NCBI RefSeq assembly: GCF_029714205.1
Contig: NZ_CP121648.1
Span: 5,653,001-5,717,000, forward strand
Reading direction: 5' to 3'
DNA from: Methylobacterium sp. CB376
GTDB taxonomy: Bacteria; Pseudomonadota; Alphaproteobacteria; Rhizobiales; Beijerinckiaceae
Length of the DNA stretch: 64,000 bases
A program made the translations under genes and the position numbers. This document shows positions 49,553-58,431 of the stretch, piece after piece. The notes under the pieces are model-generated. The model saw only the letters and a program-made list of their open reading frames with translations, was not told the origin of the DNA and did not search any database. Every line of letters starts with the position of its first letter. The first letter of the stretch is position 1.

Positions 49553-49672
49553 GGCTCGAATTCCTCTGCCGGATCGGCGCTCCGCGAGGCGCGCCCTCGC
49601 CAGGGTTGATAGTCTCTCAACCTTACCGAGTTCTTGCCGCGGGCTCGCCCGGCCGGGGCCGGGCGAGGCGCC

Positions 49673-49978
49673 TCAATGCCCCGGGTTGCGCGCCGAAAAG
49701 GCGGCCTGCTGCTCGGCGCTCGCCTCCTTCTGGTGCTTGGCCTTCCATTCCTCGTAGGGCATGCCGTAGACCTGCTCCCGGCTCTCGTCCTTGCTGAGGG
49801 GCAGGCCGCGGGCATCCGCCTCCTCCTTCATCCAGTTCGACAGGCAGTTGCGGCAGAAGCCGGCGAGGTTCATCAGGTCGATGTTCTGCACGTCGGTGCG
49901 CCCCCGCAGGTGCGCCACGAGCCGGCGGAACACCGCGGCTTCGAGTTCGGTGCGGGCGGTCTCGTCGATCTGCGTCAT
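49673..49978 (-). CDS. DUF1244 family protein
   Basis: A 101-residue protein matching DUF1244: TELEAAVFRRLVAHLRGRTDVQNIDLMNLAGFCRNCLSNWM, then YGMPYEEWKAKHQKEA. The two cysteines in FCRNCL are a family hallmark, possibly metal binding. Function is not known. The start at 49978 gives the usual MTQIDE-type N-terminus. A large open frame that continues upstream on this strand is a shadow of other genes. It precedes gapR by about 120 bp on the same strand. Confidence 0.85.
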   Translation of the reverse strand: MTQIDETARTELEAAVFRRLVAHLRGRTDVQNIDLMNLAGFCRNCLSNWMKEEADARGLPLSKDESREQVYGMPYEEWKAKHQKEASAEQQAAFSARNPGH

Positions 49979-50184
49979 GTCCCGGATCCCTGGCGGCGTG
50001 GCCCTCGCGGCGGGATGTAGGCGCGCCGGGCCCGCCGCCCAAGCCCATCCGGCGATCCGCCATCGGCGCAGGGAACGTCCCGCGGCGTCGCGGCGGGCTC
50101 CGAGGCGCCGTCGAAGGCCGTGCCGGGATCGCGGGAGGCGTCCGGGGCGCGGGCCGCCGGGCCGTCGCCGCGCCCCGCATCGCC

Positions 50185-50937
50185 TCACCGGGCGATCAGC
50201 GGCGCCAGCAGCCGGGCGAAGCGCCCGGCCCATTCCGCCTGGCCCGCCTCGTCGGCGATCAGGTCCTGGCGGATCTCGATGAGGGCGTTCGGCAGGCCCC
50301 GCGCGCCGGCGTGGCGGTCGAGCGTGTCGCCCGGCAGGCCCCCCGCGTAGGGCTCGTTGTCGCCGACCGTCAGCCCGGCCGGGTCCGCCCGCAGACCGTC
50401 GAGGAGCGGCCGCGCGACGCGCCCGTCGCGCCCGTCCCACAGGATCCCGACCTGCCAGGGGCGCGGCACCCCGCGCCAGGCCGGCGTGAAGCTGTGCACC
50501 GCGACCAGGGCGGGTGGGCGCCCCGCATCGCGCCCGGCCGCCACCGCCGCCGCGATGGCCCGGTCGTAGGGGTCGTAGAAGCGGGCGATCCGGGCTGCGA
50601 CGCCCTCCGGCGTGATCCGGGCGTTGCCCGGCACCACGGTGCCGTCGGAGAGGCGCATGACCAGGGTCGGGTCGTCGCGGCCCCGGTTCGGATCGATGAT
50701 CAGGCGCGAGAAGGTGGTGAGCAGCGCCGGCGCCCCGAGGCGGCGGCTGAGCGCGCGCGTCACCGCGGCGGCGCCGATGTCGTAGCCGATGTGCCGCTCG
50801 AAATGCGGGGCGTCGAGCCCGAGGGAGCCGAGATCCTCCGGCACGGCGTTCGAGGCGTGGTCGCAGAGGAGGATGAGCCCGCAGGCGGCATCCCCCGCAA
50901 GGCTCTCGACGGGCTGGCTCGGGACGGGATCGGGCAT
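50185..50937 (-). CDS. N-formylglutamate amidohydrolase family protein
   Basis: A 250-residue protein with LILLCDHASNAVPEDLGSLG, HIGYDIGAAAVTRAL, FSRLIIDPNRG, VAVHSFTP and LPNALIEIRQDLI, the zinc amidohydrolase family of HutG-like enzymes that release formate from N-formylglutamate. No other histidine-degradation gene is here, so the natural substrate may differ. The start at 50937 gives a plausible N-terminus after a short linker. Confidence 0.85.
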   Translation of the reverse strand: MPDPVPSQPVESLAGDAACGLILLCDHASNAVPEDLGSLGLDAPHFERHIGYDIGAAAVTRALSRRLGAPALLTTFSRLIIDPNRGRDDPTLVMRLSDGTVVPGNARITPEGVAARIARFYDPYDRAIAAAVAAGRDAGRPPALVAVHSFTPAWRGVPRPWQVGILWDGRDGRVARPLLDGLRADPAGLTVGDNEPYAGGLPGDTLDRHAGARGLPNALIEIRQDLIADEAGQAEWAGRFARLLAPLIAR

Positions 50938-51156
50938 GGCGGCTCGGGGCGGTGGCGGGAAGGCGCGCGCGCTGCCGCGACCGGTACCACCCCTCGGGCC
51001 CGACCTCCATCCTCTCGCGTGTCCGCCGGGGGGAATGCGCGCGGAGCGCGGCGGGGTTGAGCCGCGGCCCGTTTCGGGCGATGCCCGGACCGGAACGCGC
51101 GGAGGGCGCGCGGGGTTGGCCGCGATCGGGCCGGATCGGCCTCGGGGAGACGGACG

Positions 51157-51951
51157 ATGACGCACAACCGGCGGGACGCTCTCCGGGTCACGGCCGCCGC
51201 GGCGCTCGGCGCGGCGTCGGGATCGGCTGCCGCGCAGGATTCCGCCGCGCCGCTGTTTCCCCTGCCGCAGGCGCGCCTGCCGATCGCCGGCATGGCCGAG
51301 GTGTTCCCGGTGCGCCGGGTCTACTGCATCGGCCGCAACTACGCCGCCCATGCCCGCGAGATGGGCTCGGATCCGGCCCGCGAGCCGCCCTTCTTCTTCC
51401 AGAAGCCGGCCGACGCGGTCCAGATCGTGCCCGCCGGGGCGGTCGTCGATCACCCCTACCCGTCCCTGACCCGGAACTACCACCACGAGATCGAACTCGT
51501 CGCCGCGCTGCGATCGGGCGGGCGCAACCTGTCGAAGGAGAGCGCCCTCGACCACGTCTTCGGCTACGCGGTCGGGCTCGACATGACCCGGCGCGACCTC
51601 CAGCGCGGCATGGGCGACCAGAAGAAACCGTGGGAGATCGGCAAGAGCTTCGATCGCTCGGCGCCGATCGGGCCGCTCCACCCGGTCGCCGCGGTCGGGC
51701 ACCTCACGCGCGGCGCGATCCGGCTCACGGTCAATGGACAGGTCAGGCAGGAGGCCGACCTGTCGCAGATGATCTGGTCGGTCGCCGAGCAGATCGCCCA
51801 CCTGTCGGAGGCGTTCGAGCTCAAGGCCGGGGACCTGATCTATTCCGGCACACCGGAGAATGTCGGGCCGGTGGTGCCGGGCGACCTGCTGGTCGGCCGC
51901 GTCGCGGGCCTGCCCGAGCTCTCGATCCGCATCGTCGACGGCGCGCGCTGA
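51157..51951 (+). CDS. Fumarylacetoacetate hydrolase family protein with Tat-like leader
   Basis: A 264-residue protein with the FAH catalytic fold: YCIGRNYAAHAREMG, FFFQKPADAVQ, YHHEIELVAAL, GYAVGLDMTRRDLQ and YSGTPENVGPVVPGD, with the metal-binding Glu pair and Asp. Family members hydrolyse or decarboxylate beta-diketo or oxo acids. Unusual is the start MTHNRRDALRVTAAAALGAASGSAAAQDS, an RR leader that would export the enzyme to the periplasm, whereas FAH proteins are cytoplasmic as a rule. The start ATG at 51157 is well placed after GGGGAGA. Confidence 0.82.
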   Translation: MTHNRRDALRVTAAAALGAASGSAAAQDSAAPLFPLPQARLPIAGMAEVFPVRRVYCIGRNYAAHAREMGSDPAREPPFFFQKPADAVQIVPAGAVVDHPYPSLTRNYHHEIELVAALRSGGRNLSKESALDHVFGYAVGLDMTRRDLQRGMGDQKKPWEIGKSFDRSAPIGPLHPVAAVGHLTRGAIRLTVNGQVRQEADLSQMIWSVAEQIAHLSEAFELKAGDLIYSGTPENVGPVVPGDLLVGRVAGLPELSIRIVDGAR

Positions 51952-52093
51952 GGCGCCGGGAGCGGACGGCGGACCCCCTCCCCCAAAAGAGCCGAGCCCC
52001 CTTCGTCGCCCGCGGCCCCGCCGCCAGGGTGACGGGCGCGCCGACATGCCATAGTGCTTCGCGGACCCCGTTCCGGCCGGAGCCCCTCGCCCG

Positions 52094-53071
52094 ATGACCT
52101 GCCCCTCCCCCGATCTCGCCGCGGCCGCGCGGACGGCGCCCCCGGGCGCCGGGCCGGGCGCGGCGGAGGGCACGGCGGAGGGCGCGGGCCTGGCGGTCGC
52201 GGCCCTGTTCCTCGGCGCCCTCGCCATGGGCGTGTCGCCGATCCTGGTGCGGCTCGTCAGCCCCGAGGTCGGGCCCTTCGCCAGCGCCTTCTGGCGCGTC
52301 GCCCTGGCGCTGCCCGCCCTCTACGGCTGGATGCGCGCCGAGGAGGCGGGCCGCCCGCGCCTGCGCCGCCAGGCCCTCGCCCCGGCCGCCCTCCTGGCCG
52401 GCCTCGCCTTCACGGGCGATCTCGTCTTCTGGCACCGGGCGATCCTCGGCACCACGGTGGCGAACGCCACCTTCTTCGCCACCACCGCCCCGGTCTTCGT
52501 CCTGCTCTTCGCCTGGCTCGGCCTCGGCCGCCGCCCGGCGCGGGCGACCCTGGCGGGCCTCGCCCTCTGCCTCGCCGGGGGCGCCGCCCTCGTCGGGCAA
52601 TCGATCCGGATCGATCCCGGGCGACTCGCCGGAGACCGGGACGGCGTGCTGACGGCCGTCTTCTTCGGCCTCTACTTCCTCGCCGTCGAGCGCGCCCGGG
52701 CGCGGGGGCTCGGCGCCGCCCGCGTCACCTTCGTGGCCTCCGCGGTCACCGCCGCGCTGCTCCTCGGCGTCGTGCTCCTCGCCGAGACGCGGCCCATCCT
52801 GCCCCGCTCGCCGGGCGCCGCCGCCGGCCTCGTCGCCCTGGCGCTGCTCAGCCACGCCGCCGGCCAGGGGCTGCTCTCCGTCGCCCTCGGGCGGCTGTCC
52901 TCCGCCTTCTCCTCGCTGGTGATCTTCCTCGAGGCGGTGGCGGCGGCGGCCCTCGGCTGGGTCGTCCTCGGCGAGGCCCTGAGCGGGCCGCAAGTGCTGG
53001 GCGGCGGCCTCATCCTCATCGGCATCGCGGTCGCCCGCCCCCGGGACCGCCGACCGCCTCCGCCACGATGA
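52094..53071 (+). CDS. DMT-family exporter (EamA, RhaT-like)
   Basis: A 325-residue membrane protein with about ten helices in two EamA halves: LFLGALAMGVSPILVRLV, TGDLVFWHRAILGTTVANATFFATTAPVF, then AVFFGLYFLAVERAR and LSHAAGQGLLSVALGRLSSAFSSLVIFLEAVAAAALGWVVLGE. Such exporters move amino acids or metabolites out of the cell; the substrate is unknown. The ATG at 52094 precedes a variable Ala/Gly-rich segment, so the true start could be slightly downstream, but no better codon is seen. Confidence 0.87.
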   Translation: MTCPSPDLAAAARTAPPGAGPGAAEGTAEGAGLAVAALFLGALAMGVSPILVRLVSPEVGPFASAFWRVALALPALYGWMRAEEAGRPRLRRQALAPAALLAGLAFTGDLVFWHRAILGTTVANATFFATTAPVFVLLFAWLGLGRRPARATLAGLALCLAGGAALVGQSIRIDPGRLAGDRDGVLTAVFFGLYFLAVERARARGLGAARVTFVASAVTAALLLGVVLLAETRPILPRSPGAAAGLVALALLSHAAGQGLLSVALGRLSSAFSSLVIFLEAVAAAALGWVVLGEALSGPQVLGGGLILIGIAVARPRDRRPPPPR

Positions 53072-53190
53072 CGCAGAACGAGCGAGGATCCGCCCCGTGA
53101 CCGCCTCCCCTCCCCGCCGACGCGCGCCGCGCGCTGCTGCTGCGTCTCCTCGACGACGCCGTCACGGCGGCCCATCCCCGCGGCTGCCTG

Positions 53191-54399
53191 GTGCCCGAGC
53201 TGCCGCCGCCGCCCGCCGGCCGCCTGATCATCCTGGGCGCCGGCAAGGCGGGGGCCAGCATGGCGGCGGTGGCCGAGCGGCATTACCGCGAGGCCCACGG
53301 CCTCGGCCCCGACCGGCTCCTCGGCCAGGCCGTGGCGCGCCACGGCTACGGCGAGCCCGCCGGCCTGATCGCGGTGGTGGAGGCCGGCCACCCGGTGCCG
53401 GACCAGGCGGGGATCGACGCCACCCGCCGCAGCCTCGCCCTCGCGGCCTCCGCGGGCCCGGACGACCTCGTGCTGGTGCTGCTCTCCGGCGGCGGCTCGG
53501 CGAACTGGATCGCGCCCGCGGGCGACCTGACGCTCGCCGAGAAGCAGGGGATCACCAAGGCGCTCCTGCGCTCGGGCGCCGCGATCGACGAGATCAACTG
53601 CGTCCGCAAGCACCTCTCGCGCATCAAGGGCGGGCGCCTCGCCCTGGCGGCCCGCAAGGCCGGCAAGCTGCTGACGCTGGCGATCTCCGACGTGCCCCGG
53701 GACGACCCCGCGGTGATCGCCTCCGGCCCGACCGTGCCCGATCCCTCGACCCTGGCCGAGGCCCGCGCGATCTGCGAGCGGCGCGGCATCCCGCTGCCGC
53801 CTGCCGCGGCGGCGCTCCTCGCCGATCCGGCCAACGAGAGCCCCAAGCCCGGGGACCCGCTCTTCGCCCGCAGCGAGTACCGCATCATCGCCCGGCCGAT
53901 CGACGCCCTGCGGGCCGCCGCGGCCGCCGCGCAGGAGGCGGGCTACGAACCCGTGATGCTGGGCGCCGACCTGGAGGGCGAGGCGCGCGAGGTCGCGGCC
54001 GAGCACGCGGCGCTCGCCCGCCGGATGGCCGCGGAGGGGCGCAGGGTCGCGCTGATCTCCGGCGGCGAACTCACCGTGACGATCCGCGGCGAGGGCCAGG
54101 GCGGGCCGAACCAGGAATACATGCTGGCCATGGCGGTCGCCCTCGACGGGGCGCCCGGCATCGCCGGCCTCTCGGCCGATACCGACGGCACCGATGGCGG
54201 GCGCGGCGAGGCCACCGACCCGGCGGGCGCCATCGTGGACGAGACGACCCTCGCCCGTGCGGCCGCGCTGGGGCTGGACCCGCGGGCCAGTCTGGCCGAG
54301 AACGACTCGACCCCGTTCTTCGACCGGCTCGGCGACCTCGTCCGGCCCGGGCCGACGCGCACCAACGTCAATGATTGCCGCATCATCCTGGTGGGATAG
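53191..54399 (+). CDS. Glycerate kinase (TtuD/MOFRL type), 5' end apparently frameshifted
   Basis: The open part (402 codons from GTG 53191) encodes glycerate kinase of the DUF4147/MOFRL class: GRLIILGAGKAGASMA, VLVLLSGGGSANWI, NCVRKHLSRIKGGRLA, LAISDVPRDDPAVIASGPT, GEGQGGPNQEYML and ADTDGTDGG. The enzyme phosphorylates glycerate, feeding glycolysis or the serine cycle. The expected start of the protein lies further upstream: GTG at 53097 begins VTASPP in one frame, while ADARRALLLRLLDDAVTAAHPRGCL continues in the other. One extra C in the runs at 53107-53115 would explain the break. Whether this is real or a sequencing error is open. It runs into the DUF1036 gene. Confidence 0.85.
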   Translation: MPELPPPPAGRLIILGAGKAGASMAAVAERHYREAHGLGPDRLLGQAVARHGYGEPAGLIAVVEAGHPVPDQAGIDATRRSLALAASAGPDDLVLVLLSGGGSANWIAPAGDLTLAEKQGITKALLRSGAAIDEINCVRKHLSRIKGGRLALAARKAGKLLTLAISDVPRDDPAVIASGPTVPDPSTLAEARAICERRGIPLPPAAAALLADPANESPKPGDPLFARSEYRIIARPIDALRAAAAAAQEAGYEPVMLGADLEGEAREVAAEHAALARRMAAEGRRVALISGGELTVTIRGEGQGGPNQEYMLAMAVALDGAPGIAGLSADTDGTDGGRGEATDPAGAIVDETTLARAAALGLDPRASLAENDSTPFFDRLGDLVRPGPTRTNVNDCRIILVG

Positions 54400-54823
54400 G
54401 ACGACCCGCACGACGGCCCTGGGGGCCGCCGCGCTGCTTCTCGGCGCGGCGCCCGCCCGCGCGGACCTGCGCATGTGCAACATGACCGGCAGCCGCGTCG
54501 GCGTCGCCCTCGGCTACCGGGATGCCGGGGGCTGGGTCACGGAGGGCTGGTGGAACCTCTCCGGCAAGGCCTGCGAGACCCTGCTCAAGGGGGCGCTCGC
54601 CGCCCGCTACTACTACGTCTTCGCGGTCGATTACGACCGCGGCGGCGAGTGGAGCGGCCGCTCCCTGATGTGCACCCGCGACCGCGAATTCACCATCCGG
54701 GGCGTCGAGGATTGCCTCGCCCGCGGCTTCGACCGCAACGGCTTCTTCGAGGTCGACACGGGCGAGCAGAAGAGCTGGACCATCCAGCTCACCGATCCGG
54801 GGCGGCCCGGGGCGGGGCCGTGA
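54371..54823 (+). CDS. DUF1036 family secreted protein
   Basis: A 150-residue protein with the DUF1036 body: LRMCNMTGSRVGVALGYRD, WVTEGWWNLSGKACETLLKG, RYYYVFAVDYDRGGEW, LMCTRDREFTIRG and CLARGFDRNGFFEVDTGEQ. The N-terminus TALGAAALLLGAAPARAD is a signal peptide. The ATG at 54371 overlaps the end of the kinase gene by 29 bp; no alternative start is in frame with a leader. It is followed by a strong hairpin and then pyk, a gene pairing conserved in Rhizobiales. Function is unknown. Confidence 0.8.
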   Translation: MIAASSWWDRTTRTTALGAAALLLGAAPARADLRMCNMTGSRVGVALGYRDAGGWVTEGWWNLSGKACETLLKGALAARYYYVFAVDYDRGGEWSGRSLMCTRDREFTIRGVEDCLARGFDRNGFFEVDTGEQKSWTIQLTDPGRPGAGP

Positions 54824-54825
54824 GC

Positions 54826-54856
54826 GGCGCCTCCCCATAACGGCCGGGGAGGCGCC
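54826..54856. terminator. Perfect 11-bp hairpin after DUF1036
   Basis: GGCGCCTCCCC (54826-54836) and GGGGAGGCGCC (54846-54856) are perfect complements with a 9-nt loop, three bases after the stop codon. No U-tract follows, but stem and position suggest a terminator before the pyk promoter. Confidence 0.65.
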
Positions 54857-54870
54857 CGGCGCGGAACTGG

Positions 54871-54876
54871 TATACT
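54871..54876 (+). promoter_or_regulatory. Possible -10 element of pyk
   Basis: TATACT lies 88 bp before the pyk ATG, just after the hairpin that ends the preceding gene. A matching -35 hexamer is not obvious, so this is a weak call. Confidence 0.35.
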
Positions 54877-54963
54877 TGCGCCTCGCCGGGCCGGCCGCGT
54901 CGCGCCCGCCGGCGCCCAGGGGACACTCCCCGCCGCCCCGCCCGCACCTTCTCCGGACCTGCC

Positions 54964-56400
54964 ATGAAGCGCGCCCGCCGCACCAAGATCGTCGCCACCC
55001 TCGGCCCGGCCTCCGAGGATCCGGAGGTGATCGAGAAGCTGTTCGAGGCCGGGGCCGACGTCTTCCGCCTCAACATGAGCCACCTGCCCCGCGAGCGGCT
55101 GGCCGAGCGCGTCGCCGTCATCCGCTCGATCGAGCAGCGCCTGCGCCGCCCCATCGCCATCCTGCTCGACCTGCAGGGGCCCAAGCTCCGGGTCGGCAAG
55201 TTCGCGGGCGACGCCGCGATCCTGGAGAAGGGCCAGAGCTTCGTGCTGGACGGCGAGGAGGCGCTGGGCGACGCGACCCGGGTCCACCTGCCGCATCCCG
55301 AGATCCTCTCCTCCCTGGAGCCCGGCCACACGGTCCTCATCGACGACGGCAAGCTGCGCCTCCAGGTCGTCGAGGTGGCGCCCCGGCGGGCCGTCACCCG
55401 CGTCCTCGTCGGCGGGCGCATCTCGAACCGCAAGGGCGTCTCGCTGCCCGACACCACCATCCCGGTCGCCGCCATGACCGAGAAGGACCACCTCGACCTG
55501 GAAGCCGGGCTCGCCGCCAACATCGACTGGATCGCCGTCTCCTTCGTGCAGCGGCCCGAGGACGTGGCCGAGGTGAAGGAGATCGCCGGACACCGCGCCC
55601 TGGTGATGGCCAAGATCGAGAAGCCCCAGGCGCTCGCCCATCTCGACGGGATCATGGAGGTGTCGGACGGGCTGATGGTCGCCCGCGGCGACCTCGGCGT
55701 CGAGATGCCCCTGGAACAGGTGCCGGGCGTGCAGAAGCGCATCACCCGCGGGGCGCGCCGCCTCGGCAAGCCCGTCGTGGTCGCGACCCAGATGCTCGAA
55801 TCGATGATCAGCGCCCCGGTCCCGACCCGCGCCGAGGTCTCGGACGTCGCCACCGCGGTCTACGAGGGGGCCGATGCCGTGATGCTCTCCGCCGAGAGCG
55901 CCTCGGGCAGTTTCCCGGTCGAGTCCGTCGCCACCATGAACCGCATCGCCGAGCAGGTGGAGCGGGACGCGATCTACTGGTCGATCATCGCCGCGCAGCG
56001 CTCCGTGCCGGAGGCCACCGCCTCCGACGCCATCGCGCTCGCCGCCCACCAGATCGTCGACACGCTCGGCCTCGACGCCATCATGGCCTGGACCGCCTCC
56101 GGCTCGACGGCTCTGCGCCTCGCCCGCGCCCGCCCCAACGCCTCGGTGATCGCGCTCACCCCCAAGCGCGAGACCGCGCGGCGCCTCGCCATGGCCTGGG
56201 GCACCCACCCAATCGTCACCAACGACGCCAGCGACATCGACGACATGTCGTTCCGCGCCTGCAAATTCGCCGTGCGCGAGCGCTTCGCCAAGGTCGGCGA
56301 CCGGGTCATCGTCGTGGCGGGCCTGCCCTTCGGCACGCCCGGCGCCACCAACCTGATCCGCATCGCGCAGGTGACCCGCGAGCACGCGGCCAAGGCCTGA
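54964..56400 (+). CDS. pyk: Pyruvate kinase
   Basis: A 478-residue enzyme that makes pyruvate and ATP from phosphoenolpyruvate and ADP in glycolysis. Signatures: RTKIVATLGPAS, FRLNMSH, ILLDLQGPKLRVG, the K/E-containing MAKIEKPQALAHLDGIME, ARGDLGVEMPLEQV, KPVVVATQMLESM and GADAVMLSAESASG. Length is that of class I/II bacterial pyruvate kinases. The ATG at 54964 follows GGACCTGCC. It ends in front of an 8-bp hairpin and a convergent hydrolase gene. Confidence 0.97.
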   Translation: MKRARRTKIVATLGPASEDPEVIEKLFEAGADVFRLNMSHLPRERLAERVAVIRSIEQRLRRPIAILLDLQGPKLRVGKFAGDAAILEKGQSFVLDGEEALGDATRVHLPHPEILSSLEPGHTVLIDDGKLRLQVVEVAPRRAVTRVLVGGRISNRKGVSLPDTTIPVAAMTEKDHLDLEAGLAANIDWIAVSFVQRPEDVAEVKEIAGHRALVMAKIEKPQALAHLDGIMEVSDGLMVARGDLGVEMPLEQVPGVQKRITRGARRLGKPVVVATQMLESMISAPVPTRAEVSDVATAVYEGADAVMLSAESASGSFPVESVATMNRIAEQVERDAIYWSIIAAQRSVPEATASDAIALAAHQIVDTLGLDAIMAWTASGSTALRLARARPNASVIALTPKRETARRLAMAWGTHPIVTNDASDIDDMSFRACKFAVRERFAKVGDRVIVVAGLPFGTPGATNLIRIAQVTREHAAKA

Positions 56401-56414
56401 GCAGGGGCCGCCCC

Positions 56415-56433
56415 GGGCGGGGGAACCCCGCCC
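56415..56433. terminator. 8-bp hairpin between convergent pyk and hydrolase genes
   Basis: GGGCGGGG (56415-56422), loop GAA and CCCCGCCC (56426-56433) form a perfect stem 14 bp after the pyk stop and 16 bp from the hydrolase stop, a position suited to bidirectional termination. Confidence 0.55.
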
Positions 56434-56448
56434 CTCCGGGCGCCCCGC

Positions 56449-57489
56449 CTAATCCGCCGCGACCCGGCCGCGCGCCGCCACCGCCTCGATCTCGGCGACC
56501 ACCGCGTCGGTCGCCGTGTAGTGGAGCATGTGGCCGATGCCCGGCAGCACCACCAGCCGCGCCCCGGGCACCGCGCGCGCCATCGGCTCGGCATGGACCG
56601 GGGTGCGCACGACCGGGTCGGCGTCGCCGGCCACGATCGTGGTCGGCACCGCGATCTCCGGGTAGCGCGGGCTCTGGGCCGCCAGGAAGCCGTACAGGCC
56701 GTCGAGATCCTGCAGGTTCGCCAGGAAGGTGGCGGGCCGCAGCACCAGCGGCACGCGCGCCTCGTCGACGTAGCCCGGCGGCAGCGGGTCCGGGCGGAAC
56801 ACCGCCGCGGCGAAGCGGTCGAGATAGCTCAGCCCGAGGGGCGCCGCGACCGTGTGGGTGGCGAGCGCCAGGAGCGCCCGGCCCGGCACCGACCGGTACC
56901 AGCCCGCATAGCCCGGCACCGCGCCGCCCGGCCAGGGATAGAGGGCGGGGGCGAGGAGGACGAGGCCGGAGACCCGCTCCGGATGGTCGAGGGCGAGCGT
57001 CGCCGCGAGCGCGCCGGACCAGGAATGGCCGACGATCGTGGCCGGGCCCACCGCCAGCGCCCCGAGCGCCTCGGCGATCAGCCGGGCCTGCACGGCCGGC
57101 GAGGCGGCGGCGCTCCCGGCGATGCGGTCGCTCCAGCCGAAGCCCGGCCGGTCGAAGGCGAGCACCCGGAACCCGTCCCCGGCGAGCCGCCGGCCGAAGG
57201 CCTGCATCGGGTCCATGCCGTTGGCGGAGGCGCCGTGCAGGAGCACCACGGTGCCGCGGCTCGGGCGCCCCTCCCCCGGGCCGGCCTCCAGCACCGCGAG
57301 CGCGCCGCCGGCCAGGGCGACGCGCCGGCCGGCGGGCGGGTAGCGCGCCTCCACCTGCCGGGTGATGAACCAGGTCGCGGCGAAGCCGGCGGCGAGCAGG
57401 GCTGCGACGATGGCCAGCAGCGCACCGACCAGCCCGATCAGCACGCGGCGCACCCGCGTCCGGCGCCGCCCGTCATCGCCGGGACGCAT
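56449..57489 (-). CDS. Membrane-anchored alpha/beta hydrolase
   Basis: A 346-residue protein with an N-terminal membrane anchor (RVLIGLVGALLAIVAALLAAGFAATWFI) followed by the alpha/beta hydrolase fold: VVLLHGASANGMD oxyanion region, FDRPGFGWSD, nucleophile GHSWSG, acid in AGDADPVVRTP and His in PGIGHMLHY. The catalytic triad is complete; substrate unknown. Starts at 57489 and further upstream are in frame; 57489 leaves a short basic start before the anchor. The TPR gene lies about 80 bp upstream on the same strand. Confidence 0.85.
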   Translation of the reverse strand: MRPGDDGRRRTRVRRVLIGLVGALLAIVAALLAAGFAATWFITRQVEARYPPAGRRVALAGGALAVLEAGPGEGRPSRGTVVLLHGASANGMDPMQAFGRRLAGDGFRVLAFDRPGFGWSDRIAGSAAASPAVQARLIAEALGALAVGPATIVGHSWSGALAATLALDHPERVSGLVLLAPALYPWPGGAVPGYAGWYRSVPGRALLALATHTVAAPLGLSYLDRFAAAVFRPDPLPPGYVDEARVPLVLRPATFLANLQDLDGLYGFLAAQSPRYPEIAVPTTIVAGDADPVVRTPVHAEPMARAVPGARLVVLPGIGHMLHYTATDAVVAEIEAVAARGRVAAD

Positions 57490-57567
57490 GCGGCGCGACC
57501 CATCGGCGCCCCGCACGCCCGCGCGACGCCGCACTTCGCGTCGCGACGCGGTCGACCGATGCTCGGA

Positions 57568-58170
57568 TCACAGGTCGCGGCCGTCGATGGCGGGGGCGAG
57601 GTGCTCGATCGCCTCGCGCAGCTTGCCCATCCGGGGATAGATCGCCTCGGCCCTCCGGAAGGCCGCGAGCGCCCGCTCCTTGTCGTCGCTCGCCATGTAG
57701 AGGTGGGCGAGCGCCGACCACGCCTCGAAGTGCCGCGGCTCCAGCTGCAGCGCCCGGTGCAGGTCGGCGAGCGCGCTCGCCTGATCGTCGAGGAGGTAGA
57801 AGGCGGTCGCGCGCCGGCTCCAGCCCTCGGCCCAGCCGGGTTCGAGGGTCACGACGCGGTCGAGGAGTTCGACCGCGAGCGCGGCGTCCTTGTCCTTCAG
57901 GGCCTGCCCGGCGCGGCTGGCCAGCAGGTCGACCGTGTCGCTGCCGGAGCGGTCGAGGCGGCGCTCGATGAGCTGCGCGACGCCGCGCGCCTCCGCGTCG
58001 TCCTTGGCGGCCTTCAGCCGGGCGAAGAGATCGTCGAGGGTGGCGGGCGGGCGGGGCGCCTCCTTGGCCGGGGCGCCGGGCTCGGGCGGAGCCGCAGCCA
58101 CTGCGCCGGCCGGCGCGAGCCCGCAGAGGAGGAAGGCCGAGAGGCAAGTCGCGAGAACGGGGCGCTGCAT
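57568..58170 (-). CDS. Exported tetratricopeptide-repeat protein
   Basis: A 200-residue protein with a signal peptide (PVLATCLSAFLLCGLAPAGAVAA) and two to three TPR units in the C-terminal half: LLDRVVTLEPGWAEGWSRRA, ADLHRALQLEPRHFEAWSALA and AFRRAEAIYPRMGKLREA. TPR domains mediate protein contacts in the periplasm. A partner is not evident; the neighbouring hydrolase is a candidate by location only. Confidence 0.82.
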   Translation of the reverse strand: MQRPVLATCLSAFLLCGLAPAGAVAAAPPEPGAPAKEAPRPPATLDDLFARLKAAKDDAEARGVAQLIERRLDRSGSDTVDLLASRAGQALKDKDAALAVELLDRVVTLEPGWAEGWSRRATAFYLLDDQASALADLHRALQLEPRHFEAWSALAHLYMASDDKERALAAFRRAEAIYPRMGKLREAIEHLAPAIDGRDL

Positions 58171-58305
58171 GACGCCATGCTCCGGCGCCGGGGCCGGATG
58201 GTCAACGCGATGGCTTGCCGCGGCCTCTCCGAGGCCGTGCGCCTCTCCGAGGCCGGCGCTCTCCGGGCCGTGCGGCCCCGCCCGGAGGCGGGGCCGGCAG
58301 GACGC

Positions 58306-58431
58306 TCAGCCCTGGCGGGCCTTGTAGCGCTTCTGGGTCTTGTTGATGACGTAGACGCGGCCCTTGCGGCGCACGAGCTGGTTGTCGCGATGCCGGCCGC
58401 GCAGCGACTTCAGCGAATTGCGGATCTTCAT
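58306..58431 (-). CDS. 50S ribosomal protein L36, zinc-free type
   Basis: A 41-residue basic protein: [18 protein letters not shown] then [21 protein letters not shown]. This is the L36 family; the absence of the four Cys/His ligands marks it as the zinc-independent (type B) form, common in Alphaproteobacteria. It is a component of the large ribosomal subunit. The start at 58431 is unambiguous; ORF frames that run further upstream are shadows. Confidence 0.9.
   Translation of the reverse strand: MKIRNSLKSLRGRHRDNQLVRRKGRVYVINKTQKRYKARQG

Noticed and set aside
58172..58305. Direct repeat CCTCTCCGAGGCCG upstream of the L36 gene end
   Set aside because: Only two copies about 18 bp apart in an intergenic GC-rich stretch; no function or wider pattern seen.
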